The translations under genes and the position numbers were made by a program. Positions 1 through 11,579 of a DNA stretch of 64,000 nucleotides are shown here, piece after piece (position 1 is the stretch's first letter; the number at the start of each line of letters is the position of its first letter). Origin of the DNA: Dendrolimus kikuchii (taxonomy: Eukaryota > Arthropoda > Insecta > Lepidoptera > Lasiocampidae); contig CM034391.1 of the NCBI GenBank assembly GCA_019925095.2, forward strand, positions 5,918,551-5,982,550. Direction: 5' to 3'. Below the pieces are notes generated by a model. That model did no database searches and was not told the origin of the DNA. It saw only the letters and a list, made by a program, of their open reading frames with translations.

Positions 1-33
1 TGAATAAAATTATACGAGTTGAAAGTTCGACAC

Positions 34-745
34 TCACTAGCCTTAAGGCCGCCTGTAACGTAAGAATGGTAAGAGTGGCGCGCGAATTTTAATATGCATA
101 ACCTTATCAGGGCGCTTTAAAACTTTGATTCAAAATAAAATGATTATTATATGTCTTTCAAGACCACGGGCCATAAAAATGGCCCGGACGTTTGGAGGGC
201 TTGCGTGGGGCCATGGGAAGGCCAACACGTAGAGGCCCCTTGATAAATTTAATATAAATGTGGCGTGACACTGACCGGCGATTATCCCTGTCTATACCAT
301 ATAGTAATGCACCCAAGGACAAGCCCCGGCCAGTGTAGGACTATTGTGGGAAATGAGGACAAAAAGTACCGGGCTATTGGGGTGAACTGCTAGTGGTACT
401 AGGGGTCAGGGAATATGGGGACTATGGCGTCTGCCCGTCGCAATGTTCGGGGAACATGGAAAAATGGGCAGACGGTGACTCGCTACTCCCTGCATGGGCC
501 CCAAAAAATGCCATAGAAGACAGGGGCAACATGGGTGTGAGTGGCTAAGGGATGTAGAGAGGTGGGCTGCAGGTTCGCCGAAGCTACTTCTGACGTGATG
601 CCATTTATCACTTCCACCCCTGAAGCTTGAGTCTTAGCTCTAGCGATCTCCACTCCGTGCCGGCCAGCTAAGGCAAGCACGGAGGCGGAGGGGCCTTGCC
701 TTGGCCCCCAGAGTCAGGTACGAAGTGTCTCATGCATTGTTATTA
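34..745 (-). repeat. Dispersed 0.7-kb repeat, copy 1
   Basis: Nearly identical to 40928-41660, from 'cctgtaacgtaagaatgg' through 'accacgggccataaaaatg' and 'gtaggactattgtg' to 'cttgccttggcccccagagtcagg' and an (ATT)n tail. The minus strand has an open segment (680-483, reading LALAGRHGVEIARAKT... to GPCRE), then a TAG where copy 2 has TGG, then the frame continues to about 407. It looks like a retroelement 3' part with an (ATT)n tail, clade uncertain. Confidence 0.8.
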
Positions 746-1071
746 TTATTAAAACATAGGACGTTACTTAAAAACTACCCAGGACATCCCAAGACACTAC
801 AAAAACTAGGACATGTCCTGGGAAAACAGGACGGTTGGTAATTCTGCGTATACAATGTTAAGATTAATTACAAGATAACATTGATGTGTCCTAGGTTTAA
901 TCAAAATGTCCTTTATTAAGGGGAGGTCACCTAAGTAATCGTTTCAACGCACTTTATGCTTGGATGGCTAGGGCCACCTTTGCAAGGAAAATTTCGTATG
1001 ATCGGCGCTCATACCTAAATAACTAAAAATAGTTTAGCCTACTGTAACCTGGGGGTTCCGTATATATATAT

Positions 1072-1188
1072 GATAAGAGTTATGAATGTCCAAGAAGCAA
1101 GTGAGGTGTGTAAGAATAAGCCTAAATGGCGCTCTGTTGTCCGTGCCTACCCCGCAAGGGAACTGGCGTGAAGCTATGTATGTATGTG

Positions 1189-1230
<42 letters not shown>
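1072..1230 (+). repeat. RTE-type LINE 3' end with (TGTA)n/(TA)n tail
   Basis: Same 3' sequence as 62816-62930: 'aagagttatgaatgtc', 'gtgtgtaagaataagcctaaatgg', 'cctaccccgcaagggaactggcgtga', then tgtatgtatgtg running into (TA)n. The upstream coding part is absent. Confidence 0.85.
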
Positions 1231-1232
<2 letters not shown>

Positions 1233-1236
1233 CTTC

Positions 1237-1278
1237 GATTATAACGTCGGGGCACTACAGTGCCCCGACGTTATAATC
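1237..1278. repeat. Perfect palindrome, 20-bp arms, 2-nt loop
   Basis: Arms 1237-1256 and 1259-1278 around AC, containing ACGTCGGGGCACT. It lies immediately after a (TA)n run at the end of the RTE fragment. Confidence 0.9.
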
Positions 1279-1564
1279 AAAAATTCGTAAGATTCTCAAC
1301 CTCTTTTTTTATTGTTATATGAAGTAAAAAACTTTTTTGGAAATCTGTATACATACAGATAAATAAAATTGTAGTGTTTGTTTGTAAAGTCAAAATAACA
1401 GCTTTTTGCTAAATACAGATAGTATATACGGTAATTATGACAGAAAATCAATTTATAAATTTTTTGTCTGTCTGTCTGATGATTTGATTTTGACGGTACT
1501 TTCACTGGCAGATTTTTTACTTCTTGTTTAGGTTCCACCAAAAAAAATTATCCGATTAAAAATT

Positions 1565-1815
1565 TTATCCTTGAAAGAACGGAGAGAGACAATTTCCTAC
1601 GGTCAGGCGGCCTGTCGTAAGAGGCGACAAAACAAACCACAACCAGGTAGTAGGGCAGTTGCCCGACTGGATGACTACCACCTCTGGTTTAGAGTATGCC
1701 GCCATAACAATCTTGAGTTGTATTCCGGCATTAGTGACCAGGTTCCAGCCTCCCTTTAGAGAGCAGCAGCGCATTTGTAGCACCTCTGGTGTTGCAATTG
1801 TTCATAGGCAGCAGC
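1565..1815 (+). mobile_element. SINE-like element sharing a CR1 3' end, copy D
   Basis: Plus-orientation copy beginning GAACGGAGAGAGACAATTTCC and carrying the CCTGTCGTAAGAGGCGAC and GTGACCAGGTTCCAGCCTCC blocks. It ends in 'gttgcaattgttcataggcagc' without the terminal tail. Confidence 0.7.
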
Positions 1816-2205
1816 CTAGCCTTACAGCGCCCCTCTTCCTCCGACAGCTAAACGCTGTCGACGATCGATCAGTCTGCTTCGGTCAGCGCGCGAGTGCAGT
1901 CTTGCCGCGGTTATCATGAACGCTCGAGAACTTTTACGCGCAGCGTATGTTTTCTATAATATACACATTTTTATAATATAAAATGTGCTACAAAATAGTA
2001 GTTTTCATTACACAAACCGGCAACAATATACCACATCTTCGATTAAAAAAAAACTTTACCCTTCCTTTGGTAACGAACAACCCCCAACACATTTTGATAC
2101 AGGATCCGTCTAAGGCAAATTCCACCACTGTTTGAAATGCAAATTCAAATTGTCAAAACAATTTGGCGCAAAAGTATTACGAAGAATTTTAAAACAATAT
2201 GCATA

Positions 2206-2263
2206 AAATTAGAGCGAGCGCTTTCATAAATTAAGGTATTTATGAAAGCGCTCGCTCTAATTT
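2206..2263. repeat. Perfect palindrome, 26-bp arms, 6-nt loop
   Basis: The arms 2206-2231 and 2238-2263 are exact complements around TAAGGT, with core AGAGCGAGCGCTTTC. No TIR or target duplication is evident. Confidence 0.9.
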
Positions 2264-2289
2264 CATCATCTATCATCTAATTTTCAAAA

Positions 2290-3595
2290 TTTCATCATAG
2301 AAATAGTTTTAATTATCGTTCAAACAATGATTAATAAGATACTGTTACGAATTTGTAGGATATTTTTAGGATGTAAATTCGAAAATGCCGTTGTAATTAT
2401 CACAAAGTTTATTAGAAATACACACACGTAATTCACAGTTCTTATAAGTATAGCCGAATACAATAGAACCAAACCGTAGGACAGAAAATCGTTATCACAT
2501 ATATCGCGCAAAGTTCGTTGTTATACTCGCTCCGAAAGTGCTCTAGGTAACGCCTCGTTCGCAGTCAGAACATGACTGGCGCATTTCTCGATTTTAAATT
2601 GAATTTTAAATTAGGCATGGCCTCCTAGCAACATGCCACACACTGGTTCTTGAAATCGTTAAATGGTCAGCTTAATGGCTTCCGAGAATTCGCATGAAAT
2701 ACCAACAGAGGAACGAAGGTTTTATGACATCTTACGGCGGCGTGAACAAAGAGATTAGCGCAAACAGTAGATCAATCAAATTCAAAATAAAACACCTGCA
2801 AGGGCCGGTTTGCATCAATACATATTTGACTAGTTAGAATTGTGTTTTCATAATCCAGGACCTATATTTATACAAAATACAATATCAAGGAGTCCATGAA
2901 GTTTTGTATTACGATAAAAATGATCAATGTAGACTGCCAGGGTCAGGTACTCAATTTCCGTCGTTTAAGCCCTACCTTACCTCTTAATTCATTCATTCAT
3001 TACCATTATCTACCATTTATTTATTCATAATTTTTCATAAGTTTACTAAAACATACAGTTTACTACAATTAATAAAGCTTGAGTTATATATTTAACACTG
3101 TAGCTTGTTAGTGCCACCATAGTTACGATTTCCCTTATTATGATCACGTGACTTGGAAACTAATCTCAAGTTTTGTATTCCGAGAGTAACAAGCCAACTG
3201 ATACTATGATCAGTGATCACGAAATACGCGTCATTGAACATTTAATCTTCGCTACTGGTATTGTTAGATAACAATCTGTATTAATAATAAATACCAGCTG
3301 TGCCCGCCACTTTGTTTGCACGGATATTGAATACATTTCTGTGGTAGCAAAACTTTGACGACTATTTTTTATCTCAAGATGGTATTATTGGATCGAAGTT
3401 CCTTATCGCATGTTACTCGGAGGATGGAGGCTGAACGAAAAAGGTGTTAATCGAAAGAAAAAATGCTGACCACTGTTATATTATTATACGATTTCCAACT
3501 TTAATGCAATTAAATAAGATGTAAAATAATATCCATTAGTGTACTATAGTGTCTTAAAAATAGAAGGCCTTGTAATTGTCTTTATTACTATACAA
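2290..3595. other. AT-rich stretch, nothing recognised
   Basis: Only short, non-conserved open frames. No repeat matched elsewhere in the window except small AT-rich pieces. Confidence 0.6.
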
Positions 3596-3675
3596 TTTCT
3601 TCGATGGCCTCCTATGGTCTTCGATGGCCTCCGATGACCTCTAATGGCCTTCTTGGCCTTTGATGCTCTTCGAAA
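3595..3675 (+). repeat. Small imperfect tandem repeat
   Basis: Roughly 18-bp units 'cttcgatggcctcctatgg' repeated three to four times with decay. Confidence 0.6.
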
Positions 3676-3982
3676 CTTCGTTCCAACCAGGTGTCCCAAA
3701 GACACCTCATTATTTTAATTTTATTGCAAGAGACATGGATTTTAAGTTTATAGTTTAAAAGCTATTTAACATTTACTAATTTATATTTAAAAAAAAGAAA
3801 ATCCTATTATAATACTAAATAGCTTATTAAATAGCCTATTAAATAGCCGTCTATAAATTTTCGACAGACAAAGGAACAGTGGATGAATTTTTCAATATAA
3901 ATGGTATTTCAGTACACATCAGAAATTCATTTCATTTGTTGTTAAATTTCTAAGAGTCGAGACAGTGCGTGTTACAGACTTC

Positions 3983-4188
3983 GGGCCGCTTGCATAACGA
4001 TCGCCTTTAAATAAAATTAGTTAATCATATTAAACTGCCTAAATACGTTTTACACAAAACGTATTGACAGTTCTTTAAACATATTTAGCAGAAAATTTTG
4101 CGTTGTTCAAGACGCAAATTTTTTTTAAGGGTGTTAAATACGTTTTGTGTTTCTTAAATAAATTTAAGCAACCTTATGCAAGCGGCCC
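3983..4188 (+). mobile_element. Harbinger-like MITE, copy 1
   Basis: Inverted ends GGGCCGCTTGCATAA and its complement bound 206 bp containing GTATTGACAGTTCTTTAAACA and AAATACGTTTTGTGT. The flanks read ttc/tta, so a 3-bp duplication is not clear here. Confidence 0.75.
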
Positions 4189-4199
4189 TTAATGTTTTA

Positions 4200-4320
4200 T
4201 TGTTTTTTAGGGTTCCGGATTTTTGAACTATTTTGGCAAAAAGGGAACCCTTATACGTCTATTATGTCTGTCTGTTTGTCTGTTCATCGGTCTATTTGCT
4301 TACAAACAAGTGAGTTTTAT
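4200..4320 (+). repeat. AGGGTTCCG / (TCTG) repeat fragment
   Basis: 'tagggttccggatttttgaactattttggcaaaaagggaaccc' with 'tgtctgtctgtttgtctg' is a widespread lepidopteran transposon wording. It abuts the MITE at 3983-4188. Confidence 0.6.
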
Positions 4321-4854
4321 GAATAAGATTAGGTAGAAATATGTAATACATGTGGCGCTACACAGTCGTGTATTGAGAAATCTAGAAATAAGTAAAAATT
4401 AGGGATATTATTAGTACTATAACTAAAAACCTTATCAAATCATTTGAAGACCTGAGGGTAAAAGACGAACTTGTCAAGCAACATTGATTTTTAGATATCG
4501 CATTTTTAAGTTTGGAACCTTGTGCTTTGGAAACCTATAAGTTTAACAATAAAACAAAAATATAACTTAAAACGCTAAAAAACCAAAAAGGTTTCATGCA
4601 TAAAAAAATTAGAAACTATCTTAAGTCAGTTTTAATAGGGAAAAGTGACATATTGCGTCACTGACAAACCTGTTTTTTCCCTAGACTTTTTAGGTATGCT
4701 ATGCTACTTTTTCCTTACATTCGATTTTTTAAACGCCAAGAACTCTAAGATTAATTCATGTTTTACCCTGTTCAGCTTATTATCGTATAGTCACAGATTA
4801 ATTTCGAAAAACAGTGACAAGCTCGCATGGGAATTCGAATTTTTATTTGAATCT

Positions 4855-5105
4855 GGCCCCTTTAAATCATTCCCAGAAAATTACCCGCGAGATTCCCGGG
4901 ATAAAGAGTAGCGCAAAGTTTAAGTCTAAGAATTAGCTGTCGCTCAGCGAAAACCACATCGAAATCGGCCTAGTAGTTTTTACGTGAATCTCGAACAAAC
5001 AGAGAAGAAATATAAAAAAATGTATCGTGTTCTCCATCGTTTATATAGTCTATTCCATTTGTTTTTTTAATAATAAATGTACAAACACAGCATGTTTAGA
5101 ATTTT
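4855..5105 (-). repeat. Same family as 56.6 kb, truncated copy
   Basis: Colinear with 56750-56985: 'cccagaaaa', 'gattcccgggataaagagtagcgca', 'cagcgaaaaccacatcgaaatcgg' and 'catcgtttatatagtctattcc'. A plus-strand open frame at 4645-4911 runs into it and is not a gene. Confidence 0.6.
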
Positions 5106-5114
5106 ATAATATTA

Positions 5115-5306
5115 CTAGCTGTCCCGGCAGACGTAGTTCTGCCGTGAAGAAATAAAATGTAGAACCCGATTCCAGCGCCACCTACCGGGTCCAAATGTAA
5201 GCTATCCTATCTTTTAAGTCGGATCAAACCGCACACGGTGTGCAAATTTGATTAAAATCAGTCATGTAGTTTAGGAGTCCATCGCGGACAAACAACGTGA
5301 CACGTA

Positions 5307-5366
<60 letters not shown>
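5115..5366 (-). mobile_element. Helitron-like element, minus, (AT)n at 5' end
   Basis: Read on the minus strand it ends with the hairpin CGGCAGAACTACGTCTGCCG and CTAG|T at 5115. The body (GGTAGGTGGCGCTGGAATC, 'ctaaactacatgactgatttt') equals 44223-44430. The 5' TATATA run has expanded to about 50 bp. Confidence 0.75.
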
Positions 5367-5372
<6 letters not shown>

Positions 5373-5399
5373 CAACTAGAACATTATAATATTTTGTCT

Positions 5400-6600
5400 A
5401 TGTGATTACACAATGAGGTTTTACAACATCTAGCCACCACAACTAACATATTTTTGGAGATAAAAATGTCCGTTTGTCAATCATTATTTGTCGTTGAATG
5501 ATTCAAATTTATATTTGAATAATATAAATAATACTTTGGCTGATTCTTTCGAATTGATAGACAAGAATGAGATATCTAATAGCAGTTTAAAGTCAAAAAG
5601 AGACAAAAATTACTTTAAGCCGCCTATCTATCTAGTCTAGGATTTAGGAGCTTTTTAGGATTACGTATTTTACTGGACTATTGTCATCTTTAATATTCCT
5701 CTTCCATGGTGTGATTAATATTATTCATATAATAATGATCTCCAAGGTAACCTAACTTTTTATTTCCGGATAAAAATGTCTTAGGCTAAAACGTGACTGC
5801 TCTATAGTCGGAGATGAATGGGATTTTAGAAGACGTGACAGATCCGACAGTTCTATTAACCTTTTCATTCTATTGTTTTCCTCATCTAAATATAACTTCA
5901 CACCATATCTGGATTTAACCACTTTTTACGGTAATACTAAAAAACCCTTTCTTTTTTATTTAGACTTAGTTTAAAATAATGTTGAGTGAGACCAATACGC
6001 GCCTGGCCAAAAACCCAATAAACTCCCTCCCCCGTGTTCCTTCCTTCATCTTATGCCGATCCACAGATTTTTATCTATTTTCCAATATGCTTGCATTTAT
6101 TTATATACGTAAAATCATATTCGACTGTGATACAAAAACCTCATAGGTTTATTCGTGAGTCAATGTGTCATATCCGGCTCGAAGGACCATGTCTAAAACT
6201 TCTGTTTCTAGTAGAGTGTATTTATTTAGCTGATGTATGCGTGTCCATATATTGAAAAGGCATTTCACTTCAATTACATTTTATATTAGTTGAATAATTA
6301 TAATATTACAAAGCAACAGTTCAATAGCAACTGACAATATTATTCGACACATAAGGTTTAATCAAATAATCAGGTTTCCAAACAGCCAGTCTTTATGTGA
6401 GTTGCCTACAGACGTCTTATTTCTACCAATCGTAACGTTTGTCATCGGCTGAGTCATCCTCACCCCCTTGAGCCCCTTGGCTCATGTATGCAACGGTCAT
6501 CGAGAATGTTTCCCTTGTGTACTATAGGGATTTGGTAGCTGGCATCAATATCTTGGTTACAGCTCTTAGAGCCGGCTCGATTTGTGTGATACCAAGTACT
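5400..6600. other. AT-rich stretch, one MITE-like trace
   Basis: 'cgttgaatgattcaaattta' and 'actttggctgattctttcgaattga' (5490-5560) match wordings at 25430-25500 and 24720-24800, a decayed MITE family. No gene seen; the open frame at 6034-6255 is not supported. Confidence 0.5.
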
Positions 6601-6628
6601 CACAGAATATCGGCGTCAAGCGGTTAGC

Positions 6629-6895
6629 CTTTTGCTTAGCTTTTTCGTGCGATGAGTGAGAATTCCGATGGTCCAGTACCTTCTCTCCTTATTTCACGCC
6701 CCTATCCCATTTCCTGTATCTAGTTCCTCCTGTCTGATCCATATATTTCACCTCTCTTATTCCATCCCATCTTAAAAGCTGGCAACGCATTGGCTTCGCC
6801 CCTAGTGTTGCAAGCATCTGTAAGCAACGGTAAGCGCTTTCCATTAAATGGGATGTCTGCTTGTTAGCCCGACTTGCATAAAAAAAAATTGAAAT
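6629..6895 (+). repeat. CR1-tail family fragment with poly(A)
   Basis: Contains 'ttatttcacgcccctatccc', 'ttaaaagctggcaacgcattggc', 'gttgcaagcatctgtaagcaacggtaagcgctttcc' and a terminal aaaaaaaaa. The region up to 6820 is nearly identical to 9675-9866. Confidence 0.75.
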
Positions 6896-7015
6896 GAGCT
6901 CTCTACTTATATACTGCTCTCCAGATATAAAAAGTCCCTAAAAATATTTTATCTATTACTATAATAATCGTTCGAGTTTATACAAAGCGTTTAAATATGT
7001 AAAAAAATCAGGGAG

Positions 7016-7608
7016 TACGTTTTAAACGATTTTAAGCGCGGTAATTTATTTGATTTTTGTTTTCCCGACGTTTCGGCCACTTTTCAGTGGCCGTGATCAC
7101 GGAAGACAAAGATGTCAAGTGTTAACGAGTATTGTTAAAGTTTTATTTAGCCTATAATATAATTTTATTTAATATTAAAATGGGAGGAAGTAAAAATAAA
7201 ATAAATTATCAGTCAAGTTGTTTCCGCGTGGAACAGAACACAAACCAACTTGACTGATAATTTATTTTATTTTTCCTCCACCCATTTTAATATTATATAA
7301 AATTGTTAGAGCTAGGCATGTTCGCTGAAGAGTTTCTTGCGTCGCTTCTTCTCTTCAAGCCATAACATGTTGCGAAGCGGTAGTAAATTAGATTAGGCTC
7401 CCATAGAGTAAATAATAATCATAAACAAAATTAAAACTAAATAATTAAAGTGAACAAGTTGGCGGTAGGCTAAATAAAATTTTAACAATACTCGTTCACT
7501 TGACATCTTTGTCTTCCGTGATCACGGCCACTGAAAAGTGGCCGAAACGTCGGGAAAACAAAAATCAAATAAATTACCGCGCTTAAAACCGTTAAAACGT
7601 AGTTTTAT
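7016..7608. mobile_element. Foldback/MITE element with long inverted ends
   Basis: The outer arms (about 7016-7155 and 7470-7608) match, from ACGTTTTAA.CG.TTTTAAGCGCGG through GACGTTTCGGCCACTTTT and GTGATCACGG to TCAAGTG. A second, inner inverted repeat (about 7168-7220 and 7246-7300) surrounds a 25-nt loop. The right half resembles 9995-10400 inverted, so the copy appears rebuilt by inverted duplication. Confidence 0.8.
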
Positions 7609-7616
7609 TATATATA

Positions 7617-9678
7617 CTAGAGTTTACCCCGCGGCTCCGCCGCGCGTCAAACTCTAGTGCGTACCTCTTGTTTTAAGAGCAGGCGTTAATACAGGATATA
7701 TTGTATTGTATTTTTATGTTGGTGCTATTTACCCTCGGAAGATTTACTTCATTTTATATCGCAAACTATCCCATCTACCGGGATGAATAGTATCTATGTC
7801 CATTTTCGGTATTCAGACAGACAGATCGAGTGAAAGTCGCATTTTTTTAAAGATTATGAATTTTTATATCTATAAACTTGATAAATGATTGGTCCCCCAT
7901 ACAAACTTTAATACCCTATTTCAACCCGTTCTAGTTTTATTTATATAACTAAATATTGTGTAAACTACACAAACGACCAAAACTACCAAACGTACTAAAA
8001 CTACCGAAACTACCAAATTACCAACCAAAACTACCAAATCCACCAACTAAAACTACCACAACTACCTAAACTATCAAAACTACCAAAACTACCACAACTA
8101 TCAAAACTACCAAAACTACTACAACTACCAAAACTACCACAACTATCAAAACTACCAAAACTACCACAACTATCAAAACTACCAAAACTACCACAACTAC
8201 TAAAACTACCACAACTATCAAAACTACCGCAACTACCACAACTATCAAAACTACCAAAACTACCACAACTATCAAAACTATCAAAACTACCAAAACTACC
8301 ACAACTATCAAAACTACCAAAACTACCACAACTGTCAAAATTGCCAAAACTACCACAACTACCAAAACTACCACAACTATCAAAACTACCACAACTATCA
8401 AAACTACCAAAACTACTACAACTATCAAAACTATCAAAACTACCAAAACTACCACAACTACCAAAACTACCACAACTATCAAAACTACCAAAACTACCAC
8501 AACTATCAAAACTACCAAAACTACCACAACTACCAAAACTACCAAAACTACCACAACTATCAAAACTACCAAAACTATCAAAACTACCAAAACTACCACA
8601 ACTATCAAAACTACCACAACTGTCAAAATTTCCAAAACTACCACAACTACCAAAACTACCACAACTATCAAAACTACCAAAACTATCAAAACTACCAAAA
8701 CTACCACAACTATCAAAACTACCAAAACTACCACAACTGTCAAAATTGCCAAAACTACCACAACTACCAAAACTACCACAACTATCAAAACTACCTAAAC
8801 TACCACAACTATCAAAACTACCACAACTACCACAACTATCAAAACTACCAAACCTACCACAACTACCAAAACTACCAAAACTACCAAAACTACCACAACT
8901 ACCAAAACTACCACAACTATCAAAACTACCAAAACTACCACAACTATTAAAACTACCAAAACTACCACATCTACCAAAACTACCAAAACTACCACAACTA
9001 TCAAAACTACCAAAACTATCAAAACTACCAAAACTACCACAACTATCAAAACTACCAAAACTACCACAACTGTCAAAATTGCCAAAACTACCACAACTAC
9101 CAAAACTACCACAACTATCAAAACTACCTAAACTACCACAACTATCAAAACTACCACAACTATCAAAACTACCAAAACTACCACAACTATCAAAACTACC
9201 AAAACTACCACAACTATCAAAACTACCACAACTATCAAAACTACCATAACTACCAAAACTATCAAAACTATCAAAACTACCACAACTATCAAAACTACCA
9301 AAACTACCACAACTACCAAAACTACCACAACTACCAAAACTACCACAACTATCTAAACTATCAAAACTACCAAAATAACCAAAACTACCATAACTATCAA
9401 ATCTACAAACCAAAACTACCACAACTACCTAAACTACCACAATTACTAAATCTACCAACCAAAACTACCACAACTACCAAAACTACCACAACTACCAAAA
9501 CTATCACGACTACCAAAATAACCGAAACTACCAAAACTACCAGCATAAACTACCGAAAATAGCAAAACTACCACAACTACCAAAACAACTAAACTAAACA
9601 AAACTACCTAAACGACCAAATTGACCAAAATAAACAAAATGACGAAAATGGCCAACCACAAATAAAAAACCTATCCTT
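7617..9678 (-). mobile_element. Helitron-like element with 9-bp array, 5'-truncated
   Basis: This is a reverse-complement copy of 57454-59487. The hairpin and CTAG|T end is at 7617-7660. It is followed by the same unique 350-bp segment (AACAAGAGGTACGCACT block, the block around CCCGGTAGGTGGGATAG, and the ACACAATATTTAGTTA block), then the array. Homology stops at about 9678, within the 'aacctatcc' sequence, where it abuts a CR1-family fragment beginning ccttttgcttagc. The (TCTG)n half of the element is therefore missing here. Confidence 0.7.
7970..9640 (-). repeat. 9-bp minisatellite array with higher-order structure, G-poor strand
   Basis: Same nonamer family as at 57.9-59.1 kb but inverted, so the plus strand reads ctaccaaaa, ctaccacaa and ctatcaaaa and is almost free of G. 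A marker variant, actgtcaaaattg (or ...tttcc), occurs at 8331, 8619, 8736 and 9069. The spacings are 288, 117 and 333 bp, all exact multiples of 9, showing amplification of larger blocks. The 463-codon open frame on the minus strand (9422-8031) and the 302-codon plus-strand frame (8341-9249) are consequences of the unit length. Confidence 0.95.
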
Positions 9679-9866
9679 TTGCTTAGCATTTTCGTGCGAT
9701 GAGTGAGAATTCCGATGGTCCAGTACCTTCTCCCATTATTTCACGCCCCTATCCCATCTCCTGTATCTAGTTCCTCCAGTCTGATCCATATATTCCACCT
9801 CTCTTATTCCATCCCATCTTAAAAGCTGGCAACGCATTGGCTTCGCCCCTAGTGTTGCAAGCATCG
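9675..9866 (+). repeat. CR1-tail family fragment, truncated second copy
   Basis: About 190 bp matches 6629-6820 base for base except for roughly ten differences. It begins exactly where the array-bearing Helitron stops, so one insertion or a recombination event joined them. Confidence 0.75.
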
Positions 9867-9994
9867 TTTTTACATGCTACCCTAACAGACAGACAGAAAA
9901 AAATTCTAAAAATTGTACATTTTCGGAATCTGCTAGTCCAAATTAACCTCCCTGATTTTAATATTTTCTTAAGTTTTCGCGACTAGTATACATA

Positions 9995-10527
9995 ATAAAA
10001 CTACGTTTTAACGATTTTAAGCGCGGTAATTTATTTCATTTTTGTTATTCCGACGTTTCGGCGACTTTTTAGTAGCCGTGATCACGGAAAACAAAGAGGT
10101 CAAGTTACAATACGTATTGTTGAAGTTTTATTTAGCCTACTACCAACTTGTTCATTTTAATTATTTAGTTTTAATTTTGTTTATGGTTATTATTTATTCT
10201 ATGGGAGCCTAATCTATTTTAGCACCGCTTCACAACTTGTTATGGCTTGAAGAGAAGAAGCGGCGCGGTGCAAGAATCTCTTCAGCAAACATGCCTAGAT
10301 CTAATAATTTATATAATATTAAAATGAATGGGAGGAAAAATAAAAAAATTATCAATCAAATTGGTTTGTGTTCCGGTGGACGCAGAAAGAGCTCACAGTC
10401 TCTTGAGGTTTGGCAATTGGTTTTTGCTGGGTTTAGGTCTTAATAGTTTTGATGATCGGATCCCAAACAGGTGGTAGTTGTAATCAATTAAATTACCGCG
10501 CTTAGAACCTTTAAAACGTAGTTTTAT
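9995..10527 (+). mobile_element. TA-flanked MITE, related to the foldback at 7 kb
   Basis: Terminal inverted repeats ATAAAACTACGTTTTAACG and its near complement (ending GTTTTAT) are bounded by TA at 9993-9994 and 10528-10529. The 'cgacgtttcggcgactttttagtagccgtgatcacgg' block matches the 7-kb element. A plus-strand open frame (10237-10443) overlaps it but has no recognisable protein. Confidence 0.75.
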
Positions 10528-11094
10528 TATATATGCACTTATTTTCTTTATTGTTATCTACCGAATTAAGTTTTTGTGTAAGTAAAATAAAGTTACTGCC
10601 TACGGCTTGACACGCGGCACAGCCACGGGGCAAACTCTAGTAATACATGGTAATAGCAATGAATCAATGTGAAACTAAGATCGTTTACTAACAACAGTTT
10701 CTAGAACTTGCAATTGCGGAGTGCACTTCCACCTACGCCCTTGGACCATATTCCGTATCGACCGCGTATCATTGACCCACTTAGAACCGTGCTTTTGCTT
10801 CGGGATTGCAAACAGTGGGGGGCCATATATAAAGTAAACAATACGGAGGGTTGTTTATTGTTTCATACGAGGACAACACTATTAATAGCATCCTTATAAT
10901 ATGAAAAAGGAAAGGACTAATGCGACTACCTGAAATAAGTACATATCAATTGGACAGGTGCCTAGCTGTCCACATGACATGAAGAGTTCCGTAGAGGTGA
11001 TGATGTCCCAATTTTTTGTTGGAAACCGTAAATTTTTCGAAACCCTAAAAAAGGATTCATTCAAAAATAACTCAAAAACTACATTTCGGTCAAT

Positions 11095-11305
11095 TTTTTA
11101 AAATAATAATAATAATCGGCCTACAAACACATATTGTACATCCTCAAATTAAGCAAGTTACGCTTGTGTTATGGGTAATATACAATGGACTACTCTGGGA
11201 CCAATCCCAGACACCTAGACCATAGTAAATAACGGAGAAAATTCGTTTCCGAAATTTACCTTACCAGGAATCGAACTCGGAACCTCCGAGTTGGAGTGAC
11301 ATTTT
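11095..11305 (-). mobile_element. tRNA-derived SINE, 5'-truncated copy
   Basis: Matches 60030-60235: (ATA)n at 11101, 'aaattaagcaagttacgcttgtgtta', 'gaccaatcccagacacctagaccatagtaaataacggag' and a degraded B box (complement of 'ggaatcgaactcgg'). The A-box end is missing. Confidence 0.85.
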
Positions 11306-11579
11306 TATGCGAAAGTAGTTTCTAAATTCTATAGTTCATAAGCACTTAACCGCCTTATTCACAATATTTATACGAGATTTATAGATGCGTAAAAACATTA
11401 TAAAAAAGTGTTATTTATTCATAAGTTTATTAATAATTATTTGATTATGAATAACACTTTTTGTCACTTTTACTTAACGAGACTGTACACCTATACTAAT
11501 ATCCATCTCATATCATAAAGTTATGAACAAAAGAGTAAATAAAGTTTTACTAAAACGCTTATAACACTAGACTTATTTT

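Noticed and set aside
2206..2263. Pre-microRNA hairpin
   Set aside because: The stem is fully perfect and short, with a 6-nt loop and no flanking stem; more like a palindromic repeat.
8031..9422. 463-codon minus-strand ORF and its sister frames as a structural protein
   Set aside because: The 9-bp unit keeps two frames on the G-rich strand and the frames on the other strand open, and the product is a pure unit repeat with no signal peptide or conserved flank.
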